In this document: one piece after another, positions 1-11,747 of the stretch | Numbering within the stretch: position 1 is the first letter of the stretch | Layout of the letters: each line of letters starts with the position of its first letter | Source of the DNA: Aquila chrysaetos chrysaetos | Lineage: Eukaryota; Chordata; Aves; Accipitriformes; Accipitridae | Direction of reading: 5' to 3' | NCBI RefSeq assembly: GCF_900496995.4 | Contig: NC_044019.1 | Span: 4,871,501 to 4,935,500, forward strand | Length of the DNA: 64,000 nt | Position numbers and translations under genes: made by a program | Notes under the pieces: model-generated | What the model was told of the DNA's origin: nothing | What the model saw: only the letters and a program-made list of their open reading frames with translations | The model's database searches: none

Positions 1-2530
1 GATCAGCAGCAGACAGCTTGGAAAGGCTTTATCTTCACAGCTGTGAAGAGGAAGGAGTCTGACAGGCATGAGCCATCAGAAGGTTTGGTTTTTTAAAATT
101 AAAAAAATGGAATTTGAGGCATTTACTTTTTGAACTTTTTACCAGACAGATAAAAAAAATGTCACATTTCCTTCTGAAAGCAGTCAAAATATGTAGTTTC
201 GGAAAAAGCTTGCATTCAGTTCAACCCTGGAAGTTTATCCTCTTACAACTCATAAAGTACAGCAAGGCTTCACCTTGTCTCAGCTGGGCTGAGACAAACC
301 TGCTCCTCACCCCAAACAGAACAAGGCTTTTAACCAAGCAGAAATCGATGCTTTCAAGGCACAAGTCCTGGGTTTGACCCCCACCATCACCAACCCACCC
401 AGGGACAATATTGACAACTGTAGCTTGACCAATGATCAGCATTAGGTGGGTCTTTAAAGCCTGCATCAAGCTCACTCACTCAAACTTCATGTTTTGAAGC
501 ACAATAGTTAAAAAAAAAAAACAAAAAAACGCAAACAACAAAAATGCACAGAACTGGAGTGCCTGGCCAGCTCCACCCCACTTCCTGGATAAAACTTGTC
601 CTTGGCTGTGAACGCAAGTGGATTTTCAAAGTCACTCTATCAACATTCTGTCTGTGCTTTCAGTGGGTAGATGTTAGTTTTGGTTTGTTTTTAACTAAGT
701 TTTGGATTAAACTCTGTATCGGTTTCTATGACAAAAACCCACTCAAGGTCAATAAGAGGCAAATCAGAATGAAAAGTGTCGCAACACAGCATTTTAAATT
801 CCTGCAGCATTTAGTAGCAACTGATTCTGCAGATGTTTAAAACGGGTGGAAAACATAACTATTCCCCTTCCTCATGTGACCAAGCATACTGACTTTAGTA
901 CTTCCCATAAAGTAACATTTTGCATCAGCTTTGTCACAGGGAGGCACACACACGCACACCCTGCTGGCTTCTCACATCTTTTACTTTCAACTTTTCCACC
1001 TCACAAGTCTTTGTGGGGCTGGACATGCAAGTGTGAAGGTTACAGAGGGCTCCATCCATGATGACCTTGTCTGCAGCCGGTGTACTTCATGAAAGTTTTC
1101 TATCGTTATTAATATAATTTCATGCCCACCAACATCTGCAGTGCTGAAAGACTTAGACTTTCAGTGTTTTCTAGTGTCTTACCGAAGAGGCCTACTCCTG
1201 GCATTAACACACCATGCAGTCCCACCAGTGGTCTAATCTATGTAGAGGTACCTAATTCCGCTGTTGCTACTAACGAAAGTAAGAGAGTAACGTGAAATGT
1301 GAAACTTTTGGCAGGAAAAAAAATCCTACCATGGGAAGGTCCTTGAGGTCACATAACAGCTAACAGGGAGGAGCTGCAATCTCTTACCTTTCTCCAAAGG
1401 ACATAGGCTCTTTGTATCCCAAAGCAGTAACCGCAACACAAACCTAAATGCTGGTGAGGTACAACCCCAAGGACATTCCTTAACAACTTATTTCTTCTCT
1501 GGAAGAAATATCATCTGAGGTCACCAGCAGGTCAGAACATTTGACCAAACTACCCAACCATATCCTGTTACACCCTCCAAAGCTTCTTTTCAGAGAGCAC
1601 CTAGGGATTTAAGATTGGGGAAAAATTTTCCAAAGCACGCTACAGCACCCACATAGTCTTACCCCAAGTAGTTTTAGATTTTATGGGCTCATATGGCTAG
1701 TTAATGGTCAAGGGGCTTACACACATTCTTAAAGTATAGCCAGACACACTGAAGGGCGCACCCACTTGTGGGGCAGGAAGACAGCCAGGAGGGAGAAGTC
1801 GCTTTCACAGCAACGCTCCACGAACGCAATCACCAGAACTTGCACCAACACGGGCAGCCAGCTCACACCCAGACAGACAGACTTTGTACACAGACACGCA
1901 CACGTTTGCACAAGCACTGATGTCAAACCCGGCAAAGGCTGCAGCCAGCCTGGAAAGGGAGGGACCCCCTCCCCCAGCACAGCAGCACTGCCTCTCCCTT
2001 AGAGGGGACCCTGCAGCACCCCCACCCTTCTCCCCAGCTTCCCCAAACCATTCCCACTAAGTCAGACCTCTGTAATGGCCCCAGGACAGCCGACACCGGC
2101 GAAGCCTCGGGAGAGCCCGCCAGACCGGCATTTCCTTAACCCAACGCAGGGCTCTGTCCACCCGCCCCGGGCAGGCCAGCCCTCCCCCTACACCCCAGCC
2201 CCTCCGGCCAGCCCGGCCCAGGGCACACACCCTGCACTGAGCCATGGCCCCTGGGAGGGGCTGGGCAAGTGTCAGCCCAGGGATGAAGCCAATTCCTTTT
2301 CCCCGTCCCCAGGCCGGGGCCAAGCCCGCCCCAAACCTCCCAGCCCGGGGGCACCAGGGCCCACACCAGCCCGGGACTCACTATGTGGCAGGAAACAGTG
2401 CCCCGCTCAGCCCCATAGCTCACTATTTGGCAAGGGCCTAGCGGCCCACCCCAGCGCCTCCGCCTCTCTCCCCCGGGAAGAGGCGGCCTAGGAAGCCCGG
2501 GGAGTCTCTGCTCGCCTCTCTCGTACTCAC
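1..2530 (-). other. Probable first intron of the neighbouring minus-strand gene (WASF2 by synteny)
   Basis: This part is markedly less GC-rich than the rest of the window, at least to about 1750, and has no exon I can support. The short open frames are isolated, unconserved in appearance and lack codon bias. It follows the donor at 2530 in the sense of the minus strand. An A-rich tract is at 507-535. In mammals WASF2 has a non-coding first exon and a long first intron; that identity is an inference from gene order. Confidence 0.35.
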
Positions 2531-2610
2531 CCCCCTCCGCAGCTGTCCCCTCCGGCCCCCTCGGCTCGTTACCACCAGGGCGGGCCAGCCCGGCCGTCCG
2601 CCATTCCACA
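2531..2610 (-). other. WASF2: Candidate non-coding first exon (probably WASF2)
   Basis: On the minus strand a GGAATGGCGGAC element (YY1-like, 2596-2607) is followed by GC-rich leader sequence and a strong donor (GCGGAGGGGG then GTGAGTACG). The 5' end is approximate. No start codon with an extended frame is evident. The gene name depends on conserved order with mammals, where WASF2 lies downstream of AHDC1 on the same strand. Confidence 0.4.
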
Positions 2611-2760
2611 GCTCCCCCTCCCTGCCCTGACTGAGCCTCGCCCCGCCTCCCCCCGGCCGCCGGTCCGCTGCGCCATTGGCTAACCGGTCAAAGATCCTGC
2701 CGCGCTATTGGCTACGTCTGGCTGTCTATCAAAGCCGCTCTACGCCACTTGCGTACGAAA
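2611..2760 (-). promoter_or_regulatory. CpG promoter with two inverted CCAAT boxes
   Basis: ATTGG (CCAAT on the minus strand) occurs at 2675-2679 and 2707-2711, 32 bases apart and both as GCCAAT. This tandem NF-Y arrangement is typical of TATA-less promoters. A GC-box-like CCCCGCC lies at 2640-2650. Transcription to the left (minus strand) fits the donor at 2530. The CpG-rich zone extends from about 2050 to 2900. Confidence 0.6.
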
Positions 2761-3104
2761 CTGGAGCAACAGAAGAACCCCACCCAAGCCGGCCGCGCAA
2801 AGAGCGTAAACAGGGAGGAACGTACCATTAGGGGAGGTAGACGGGGAGCGCCCCGGGCAGGTTTGGGACAGATTCCAGGGGCAAGGGGGAGAACCGCGAC
2901 ACCATGGCCACCCACGACATTTTTAAAACACGTTTCTGAGTCTTGGAGGGCCAGAGCTCGATATCCTTCCAGGTGTCTTTGGAGGAAGGGGTTCTCTGTC
3001 CCTTCGTCCCCCCCCGAAGAGGTCCCCTTTAGTGTTGCCTTTTTCGCCTCTATGGTCTCACGCCCTGCGAGGAAAGTTCCACCTGGGGGAGCGGGGGTGT
3101 CACG

Positions 3105-3350
3105 CCAGGGCGGGGCGGGGGGGGGCAGAGCTGGGGGTGGGGGGCAAGGCTGGGGGGGGGCCAAGGCTGTGGGGTCAGGGCTGGGAGCTGTGGGGCAGGG
3201 TGTGGGGCAGGGCTTGGGTGCCAGGAGTGTGGGGTGGGGGTTAGGGGACAGGGCTGGGGGGGGGGGGGGGGGCAGGGGGAGGAAGGGGTGGAGGGATGGG
3301 GGGGGGCTTTGGGGAGAGGTGGGGGGGTGGCAGTGGGGCAGGGGGGTGTA
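3105..3350 (+). repeat. G-rich low-complexity tract, potential G-quadruplex cluster
   Basis: The plus strand is almost purely runs of G broken by short T, C or A steps (GGGGCAGGGCTGGGAGCTGTG style). It includes an uninterrupted G run near 3253-3272 and a loose 17-20 bp periodicity of GGGGCAGGG. It sits about 400-700 bp upstream of the minus-strand promoter. Confidence 0.75.
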
Positions 3351-3954
3351 GGTGACAGGGACAGTGTTGGGCTGGCGAGTGGGACCGGAGCCTGGCAGCT
3401 CCTCCTGTCACAAACCCAGAGACCCCCCATCAGCCTCCAGCCCCTAAACGAGGGCGGGGGGGTCCCCAGCCCCCCCCAACCACCTCCAGTCCCCAAATCA
3501 GGGCAGGGGGTCCCCAGCACGGGGGTGTGCGGAGCTGGGGGGGCACGGGGACAGCCAGCCGTCCGCCTCGCTGGCCGTGCAGGGGTGATGGCCGCTGGTT
3601 TGGGCTCCCGCCTGGGTTTCTCCCCACGGCCTGACGAGGTGGGGAGCGGAGTCACAACTTAAACGAGCCTGGTTTAACGAACGGGGCCGGCAGCGTGCGT
3701 ATGGGGGGGGGTGACACGGGACGGGTCCTGCTGAGCGGACACTGCCGTCCGTCCCCGGCGCCCACGAGGATATCGGGCCGGGATTGCGGCAGGTGGGGGT
3801 CACGCCAGGTCGGGCAGCTTGGCTGAGCACGCTGGGGGCTCGGAAAAGCTCCGCTCCCTGCCCGGCCTCGAGCTCCGGTGACCTCGGCAGCGTCCTCCAG
3901 CTCGGCCCAGTCCTCGGCAGAGCCAGGGCGATGCTAATGGCCCCCTCAGAAACT

Positions 3955-4090
3955 GCGGGAGCAAAGGCTTGATCAAAAATTACCAGCACGTGGCATGCTG
4001 CATTTCTGCCTGCGCACCTGGATATTAAATCTTTCCATCCCTGCCTGATTATCAACATTAAGCACTGGGTTTGTTTGTACCTACAGAAGG
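3955..4090. promoter_or_regulatory. AT-rich island, conserved non-coding element candidate
   Basis: In a GC-rich background this block is balanced in base composition and non-repetitive, with CACGTG (E-box, 3990-3995), GATTATCAACATTAAG and GGATATTAAATC. Composition and motif density suggest a regulatory element. Conservation was not tested. Confidence 0.25.
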
Positions 4091-5569
4091 GGGAAGAGGG
4101 AGCAGGCGGGGGCAGGACGAAGGGCACTGGGCACCGACATCTATCTCTTCGGGGCTTGGAGTGCTCGTGCTTTAAACCGAACCGCGGGGAGTAAATCACC
4201 GGTGTTCCCATCACTCCCACTGGGAAGCAAACAAATCCCTGTCAGCGCTGCCGGGAACCGTGACAGCAGCCGGGGAGGGCACCCCAGCCACGGGCATTGC
4301 TGACGGGCAGAGCTGGTGGCCCCAACTGGAGCAACCTGGGGGTCACTCTGGTGTGCGCCGTGCCTGCCCGTTCTGTCCGCAGTTCCTGCGTGCCCTGCCC
4401 CATGGCACAGCCTTTGCCCACTCCTGGGGTCTCTCTGCCACTGCCGCCGTCTCCTTTGGCTCCTCCTGGGTGAGATGGGCACATGCGCATGTTGCAAACA
4501 GCCAATTCTTGCCCGTTTTACATCACTCCCGCCTCCCGCACAGCCACCTTGGGTGCAATGCTCAGCACCTCCCGACGCCCCCAGCACCCCTCCATCTCCC
4601 CCTGCGGGTGCAAGGCAAGGGCCGAGGTGCTGCTGGAGGCCGCTCGGCTCCAGGTTTTCCAGACTGCCAGCGAGCCATTCCCTTGAAGAAGATCTGCTTC
4701 TATCTCAAGGTGTCACAGCCTCAAGGGAACCACCTAATCTGTATCTGCACTGCAACCTTTATCTCTCCCCGGCTGTGTGAGAGGCTCTGTTTATAGCTGC
4801 CAAATAATACCCGCTAAATTGCAGGATCCACCACCCCCCTCCCTCCCCGCAGTACCCCCTGACACTTGTTTGTCTGCAAGAGGGATGCTCTCGCCTGCCA
4901 GGTGCCTCCCCGCATTTTGCTGGAGGTAAATGATGCTCCAGGGGATGGGGAAGGGCAGCTGGGCTGCTCCTGCCTCCTGGCTGGGCTCCAGCCATGTCCA
5001 AGCCCCTGATAACCTCAGACAGACCCTGGCACAAATTGCTATCCCCTCCGGCTTCAGCCCGACCCTGCTTCCCTCAGCCTGGGCTTTGCTTCTGCTGAAA
5101 ATGAGGTGGGATCCAGCAGGTCCAGCCTCATCCTTCCTCTGCGTGACCCAGGGACGGAGGAGTGGACATCCTCTGCAGGAGGGAGGAGATGGCAGCTTAT
5201 CGCAGCTGGCGTGCCGTCCCAGCCTCGCACAAGGCCACGGCCATGTCCTTGCCTGGGGATGGCAGCCAAGCAGCAATCTGGAGTCACCCACCCTCCGCCG
5301 GGGAGTCTTGGGTGCCCCTTCCCCAGCTCCCCCAGTGTTTCACAAAATGGCCGAGGAGCCCCTGCAGCATGCAGCAGCGTGGCACGAGGGCAGAGCGGCT
5401 CCGGCTGCATCCCTGCTCCCTGCGGGAAAGGAGCCAGGGCTGTCAGTACCGGAGCTGCAAGGATGTTCCAGAAATGTGCACTCAACGGTGTGCTTTGGGC
5501 TTCTCCTGCATCCCTGATTCCCATGGACCGTGACAGCCTGGCATCAACCTGGGCTGCAGCAGGGAGCTG

Positions 5570-6048
5570 GGGTGCCTGCATGCAGGGAGTGCATGGGATG
5601 CACAGGGTGCATGGGGCACCTGGATGCGCCCCAGGGATGTGTGGGGCATGTGGGATGCCAAGGTTGCGTGGGCTACCCAAGGTGCATGGGATGCACGGTG
5701 CACACAGGATGCAATGGGGTGTGTGGGATGAATGGGGTGCACGGGGTGCTGGGGATCCAGAGGACACATGGGGTGCCCAGGGTGTGTGGGATACATGGGG
5801 CATGTGGGATGCTTAGGGTGCCCAGGGTGCCTGGGGTGCATGGGGCACGTGGGATACATGGGGCACGTGGGATGGATGGGTGCACGGGGTGCCTGGGATG
5901 CACAGGACACACGGGGTGTCCAGGTCACACGGGATGCACGGGATACCCGGGATGCAGTGGGCCACACTGGATGGATGGGGTGCTCAGGGTGCCCGGGATG
6001 CGCAGCGCACATGGGGTGCCGAGGGTGCGTGGGGTGCCCAGGGCACCC
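5570..6048. repeat. Degenerate 9-bp minisatellite
   Basis: A diverged nonamer of the type GGGRTGCAY (for example GGGATGCAC, AGGGTGCAT, GGGGTGCCC) is repeated about 50 times. Because 9 is a multiple of three, it yields long open frames of Gly-Met-His/Val-His-Gly type on the plus strand and His-Pro-rich ones on the minus strand. These are not genes. Confidence 0.9.
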
Positions 6049-6639
6049 GCTGCCCGCCGGGTCCCCGAGCCAGCGTGGTGGCGGGCAGTTGCTGTGCCGC
6101 TGACATTTACTAATCAGCTCTAACCTCAGCTGCACACCCGCTCCGTCTCGCTTGCTGTCTTGTCTCCATGGAGACTCCGCAACCTTTGCTCACTCGTTAA
6201 TGGTATCTCAGCAAACGAAACTCCAACACCACCCAGCCTTCCCCTCCCGGCCCCGGGAGAAATCCTCGCCTCTCACCTCCATCCCCATCCCCTCCCGCCG
6301 ATGGGGATAAAAGGGACGAGTCCTTGTTAACGAAGGACCCAGCCACGCTGGGCCGAGCCGGGGGCAAGTTCTGACAGCGGCGCGGGGAGGAGGGAGAGCC
6401 GCCATCCTCCTCGCCGCCAAAAAAACAAGGCCGGGGGATTTTATTGCTGCGGCAGCAAGGACGGGCTCCGGCCATGCGGGATGCCGGCCAGCAGCCCCTT
6501 CCCAGCTGATTTATTGAGCCACGAGGCTCGGCACAAGCCGTTGTGCCTGGGGTTGCGTGTGCTCCCATCCCAAACCTACCCCTGCCCGACGGCCAGCACC
6601 CACCGAAGCCACCGGCACCCAGAAATCATCCGAAGGCAG

Positions 6640-6880
6640 TGGCGGCTGCTGGGAGCATGCTCCATCCCTGGTGTCCTGCTCTCGCCGATTCTGTTTTCAA
6701 ATTAACATGGGAAAGATGCCCATTACCTGCTTCCAGATAATGACTATGATTAGGCAGAGCTCTGCTGCCAGCCGAGATCTGAAGGATTTCTGTGCACTCC
6801 AGCAGCGCTTGCCAGTGCAAAAACAAGAGCAATAAAGTGTAAATAAAAGACTAAAGAAAATAGCGCGGTCCATCAGCGGA
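6640..6880. promoter_or_regulatory. AT-rich island, conserved non-coding element candidate
   Basis: This unique block contains AAATTAACATGG, CCAGATAATGACTATGATTAGG and GCAATAAAGTGTAAATAAAAG. Two AATAAA-like hexamers on the plus strand (near 6833 and 6844) could end a plus-strand transcript, but no such gene is visible, so a regulatory element is more likely. Confidence 0.25.
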
Positions 6881-7677
6881 AAGGGTGTGCGGAAGCAGCT
6901 ATAATGACGGGTTTCTGCAGTGGTGGTGGTGGCTTCAGCCTTGCTACAGGCAAGGCAAAATTGGAGACGGGCTGCCCCAAACCTGCACCCCACGTTTGAA
7001 CCTGGCTTGGCCTCCACTTGCTGGAAGCTGGGGGTTTGGAAAGAAAAATTCAAGATGTGCACTTGTAAGCTGCAGTGTAATGAGTGAGGCTGTCCTTGGG
7101 GGACTCCCGGCCCAGCAGACAGAGCTGGAGGCTTAAGAAGGGGAAAAAAAATACCCTGATGTCCTGAGTTGGGTGAACTGGCTCCCGGAGCACCCGGTGT
7201 GGTCCCACACCTCCTCCGCCCCCGCGGTGTGACTACCCTGCCCTGGCATCCGTGGAGCCGGCGGGGAGCAGGGCAGAGGTGGCCCCTCTGTGCCGGGTGT
7301 CCCGGCACATCTCCATCCCCAGCCCACCGGAGCCCAGCGGGCAGGGGATGCTCACAGCCCCGTGGAGCTTGGGACGGGCAGGGAGCAGCACAGGACCCGC
7401 GGTGCCCACGGGTACCAGCCAGCTGCCCCATGCAGCGCAGCCCTGATGGTCACACGAGGGGATAGGATGGGGCACACGACCCCGCTGTGAGGGGGGAACC
7501 CTGAAACTTTGCTGTTCATGGGTACCTGGCTCAGCTGGACCCTCCTCATCCTCCTGCTCCTCTTAGCAGGCTGGCAGAGCCCACGCTGACTTGCAAGATC
7601 TCGCCCTGCATCCTCACATACCAGCATGCCCCGAAGCACCCTGGCTCAGCCCAGCCTCCATCCCCTGCACCCCGGGG

Positions 7678-7745
7678 ATGCCCCATGGCACATTGCCCCA
7701 TGGCATGTCACCCCATGACGCATCGCCCCATGGCACGTTGCCCCA
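7678..7745 (+). repeat. Short tandem repeat, about 16-bp unit
   Basis: Four diverged copies of GCCCCATGGCACATT occur in a row (CCCCATGGCAY core). Confidence 0.7.
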
Positions 7746-9474
7746 CCGAGCCACCCATCTTTCCCAGCAGCCCTGGCCGGGGCGGCCCCCCCCTGAGCCG
7801 GAGCCAGGCAGGGCTGAGCTGGCAGCGGCATCACTCACCGCCTGCCACGCAGCGGCTGCAGGAGGAGGGTGAAGGCAGCAGACGAGGGGGAGGAAGGGCG
7901 GCCGACGCATCCCAGCACCATGGCGGGGAGAGATTTGTGTGGTGGGAGCCCCGGGGCTGCCCGGGTATCGATCTTGGTTCCTCTCGGGGCTCCATTTCTT
8001 ACCCAGCGGCTCAGGGCTGGGAGCCAGTTACATGGGGGGGTGCAAGAGGGGGGGACCACAGCCAAGTTTGTCCCCATCCTTCGGGGATGCTGGGCTGTCA
8101 CTGGGGGCACTCGCCCTTGTCAACCCCCTGTCTGTGCTTCTCCCCCCAAACCTGCCAAAATCCCCAAGATCCGTGGCCGGGGGAGATGGAAAACCACGGC
8201 CACAAGCTCGCCCTCGCCAGAAGCCTTCGTGGCAGCTCTCGCCATCCATGGGGCAAAGCATCACTCCCGGCTTGCCCTCCACCGAACCACGGGGCTGGTC
8301 CCCCCACAGCCGGGGTGCCACTGTGCCCGGCCAAGGGTGACAGTCCCCACGGTCCCAGGGGAGGCTGGAAAAGGAGCCGCCATTTCCTCTGCCGGCCGCT
8401 TCAGGCAGTAACCATCGCCTCCAAAATCTGGTCCCACATGTGACTCGCAGACGAGGTGGCTCCCCAGGGACCCGGCGGCCCTGTGTCACCTGGCCGGGCT
8501 CCCGCTGCCAGTCAGATGGGTACAGGGGAGCCCCCCCGGACCCCCATCCCGGGCAGGGGCAGCCACAGCCCCGGTGCCCACAGGAGCCGTCCCAGCCCGG
8601 CCGGGCGGAGGCAGAGAGCTAATCTCTGCTCCGATTAGGCAGAGTTCCCAGCAATGGAGGTTTCTTCTTTTTTTCTCCCCCCCTCAGTGATAACAAATAA
8701 TAATATAATCCCCTTAATCCCTCCCTGAGGAGCCGCCGCACACACCCGGCCGGGAAGCACCGTGCTTCTGCCGCTGCTGATAACTCACACCGCCGGGGCC
8801 CCCGGAAAAACAAACGCTTTGGCTCATGCTTTGCCCCCCAAAACCCTCCGTGCTGCCCCTTGCCTCCCCACCCAGCACCCCCAGACCCCCCCACCCGGCC
8901 CCACTGCCAGCCTGGGGGGAACCGGCATGGCTCCCGGCTCCGTCTCGCAGGGCATGGCTGGGCAAGGCCACCACGACCCCGCAGAGCCCCCAGCCCCAGC
9001 CGGGGGGGTCCCATCCAGGACCCCCCCCCGGGTACTTTGCTCCCCCAGGCTCCTGCTCCCTTTGCAGCTGGGACATGGTGAAGCCCCTGGAGGCTGAGCG
9101 CCGTGGGTGCCCTCCCCTCGCACCCTTCTGGTCCCCAGGGGTTTAGGGGGGATCCCCTGGGTGCCCCCACCCCAGGGGGGTCCGGGCTCCCCCCAACATG
9201 CCCTAGCTGTGCCCCAACACTTTGATTTAGGAGCGTCGGTGCGGAGAGCATCGCCTTTCGCCCCAACCGGGGCCCCACCGGCGGCTGCGCAGGACCCAGG
9301 AGTGCTGGCATGGATCCTGCACCCCCCCCCCCCCCCATCTCTGGGTGCCAGGAAGGAACCCAGGCATCCGGATGCCAAATCCCCCTCCCTTCATGGGAAG
9401 CCCAGCCTGCCCTTTCCCCACAGGGCGGACACGCAGCCCACTCCCTGGTGCCGGCTCCCCCCACCGCCATCATC

Positions 9475-9815
9475 AGCCAGCAAATATTAATAACAACCCC
9501 TGCAATAGCCTTTGCTTTTATTCCCTCGCTTTCCTGGCCCCCGCTCTGCTGATCTCAGCTCCTCCGGCTCCAAAATGCCTTTTAAAATTACTGGAGAGTG
9601 GAGACCTCTGCAAATGCTCTGCCCCCGGCTGCCCCTGCCTCCCCCTCCGCGCCGGCACCCACACCGGGGACGGCAGCACCCACGTGCCGTGCAGGGAGCT
9701 GGGTGCCATCCGCCCCGGTTATTTAAAAGGCGCCAGGCTGGGCTTGATTAAAACCAAGTAAAAGCCAGAGCCAGGGCAGAGAGGGGGGATTAGATCGCTC
9801 GGGGGAATGTTAATG
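9475..9815. promoter_or_regulatory. Two AT-rich islands in GC-rich DNA
   Basis: At 9478-9600 the sequence contains CAAATATTAATAACAAC and TTTTAAAATTACTGG. At 9718-9815 it contains TTATTTAAAAGGCGCC, CTTGATTAAAACC and AATGTTAATGG. They are unique, homeobox-motif-rich and separated by GC-rich sequence. Enhancer function is a guess from composition. Confidence 0.22.
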
Positions 9816-10449
9816 GACTCCAGAGCTTTCTGCCCGGCCGGCGGCTGGGCCGAATCCAGCCCGGGGTGGCTGGGGACGGGCAGGCGCAGCCCTGCGGCGG
9901 GTGCAACGAGTGCGCCAGGGCTCAGCTGGACCCCGGCGCGGGGAGTGCATGGGCAACCCGAGCTGCTGCTGGCGGAGCGGAAGGAGGATGGGGGGGACAC
10001 GGGGAGGGGGGGGGGGGGTGGGTGGTGGAAATATCTTCTAAGGGCCTGGCCCTTCCTCTGGGAAAAGCAGGGGTGGTCTGGTCGTCCAGCTGGGCTCTGC
10101 GCCCGCCCCCGCTGCCGGCACAGAGGCCGTTCTGCAGCGGGGACGCGGCACGGCACAGGCTGCCTGTGGCGGGACAGCCCTGGGGAGCATCGCCGTCGCC
10201 CCGCGTCCCCTTCCCGGCTGTCCCGGAGTGGGTGACAAGGACAACATGGGGTGACACCAGCCATGGGGGGCTTCAACAGGGCTAACGGGGGCTGTTTGCC
10301 GGGCTGCTGCTGGCGGGAAGGGCCGGGGCGATAGCAGGGGTGCAGGCGTTGGGGCAGGGGTGCCGGTGGCCCCCGGCATGCGATGGTCCCCACCCCGGCC
10401 GCCAGATGCACTGGATTGCAGGTCTGACGTGGGAAATCGCCTCCCTTCC

Positions 10450-10570
10450 TCGTTAGCTTGTGATTAGCATGTCAAGTGGTTGAAGTTGGTGGGTATAAAG
10501 GATGCGAGCTAAGAATAATGGCTTCAATTTTCTTCACGGCACAGCCATTAATTTGAAGGAGAAGGGGGTG
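10450..10570. promoter_or_regulatory. AT-rich island, conserved non-coding element candidate
   Basis: The block is unique sequence with TTAGCTTGTGATTAGC, TATAAAGG, AATAATGG and CAGCCATTAATTTG motifs. It is sharply bounded by GC-rich DNA on both sides. Confidence 0.25.
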
Positions 10571-11707
10571 TCTAAACCTCCCAGGCAGCTCCAGGCGGCT
10601 CCGCTGGCCCCAGCCCTGTGGGGCGAAGGCAAGGGCCCACCGCTGCCCCCCGGGACAAGACCCCAGGGCTGGGGTGGGCAACGCAGCCCTTGCTCTGCTC
10701 CGCTCCGGGTGCCGGTGAGCAGCGGCTGAGCCGGGTGCCGGTACTGGGGTGAGGTCAGCACGGGTACGGGCATCCCACATGCTTCCCTGTGCCGGGGTGA
10801 TGGTGCAACCGGGACTGGGTGTGCAACATGTGTGCATCCATGCACACCGTTCTCTGTGCCGGCCCTCACCTCCCAGGAATGGGGCATTTCCCAGTTTTGT
10901 CCCCCCCCCCCCGGATCCATCCCCATGCGATGGGCAGGAGGGAAGGGCAGGGGGAGGAGGGCAAATTCCTGCCTTGTTTCCAAGGGGATGGAAAAAGTCA
11001 AAATGGCGGCAAAGCTGTCTTCCTCCCGGCGCATGCCGGATCCCGGCAGCAGCGCAACGAGCCTCCTTACAGCCACGCTCCCCATGGCACATGCGGGCAA
11101 AGCTCCGGCTCACCGTGGTGCAGTGGCTCCGGGGTCAGCCCTGGACCCCTGTGCCAGTGCCAGGGACACGGAGCATCCCTCGTCCCACCGTCCTGCAGCA
11201 TCCCCAGGCTCCGAGCACCATCGCCTGCTCTGGCATCGTTAGCACCATGAGAGGCCAGAACCCTCCTCCCAGCAGAGCTGCTTAATTAAAATAATCATTT
11301 CCATCCCGAGGAGGCGGCATGGCCGAGCAGGTACAGCCAGGCACCCGGGGACCAGGCTTTCCTCTCCCCGTTCATCCCACATCACCCTGGGCACAGCGTG
11401 GCACCGCGGCCATGCCGGGCTCGCCCCGGGTGCCCCCACAAGCAGCTCCCAGAAACCTTTGATAAGCACATGCCATGCAAATAAAGAAGTAGCAAAACAA
11501 CCGTTTCCCCACCAAATTTTGAAGTCTTTTCTCCTTCCCCCCCCTCTCCGCCCCCTGCACCAAGCAGCCTCTGCTGGCAAAACCCAAGCAAGAGCCGGGT
11601 GCGGCGGCAGCGATGCTGGGCTGTGCTGATAAACCCCCAGCAATCAGCCCAATCATGAGGTTTTTCAGCCTCAGAAACGGCGCACGCTGCTTGATGGATT
11701 TAATTGA

Positions 11708-11747
11708 GTCTTAAATAAATAAATAAATAAATAAAATAAATAAAATC
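11708..11747. repeat. (AAAT)n microsatellite
   Basis: TAAATAAATAAATAAATAAA with slight interruptions at the right end. It lies inside a wider AT-rich stretch 11640-11760. Confidence 0.9.

Noticed and set aside
6830..6855. AATAAA hexamers on the plus strand as the end of a gene
   Set aside because: There is no plus-strand exon, splice site or coding frame upstream, and no clear GT-rich downstream element.
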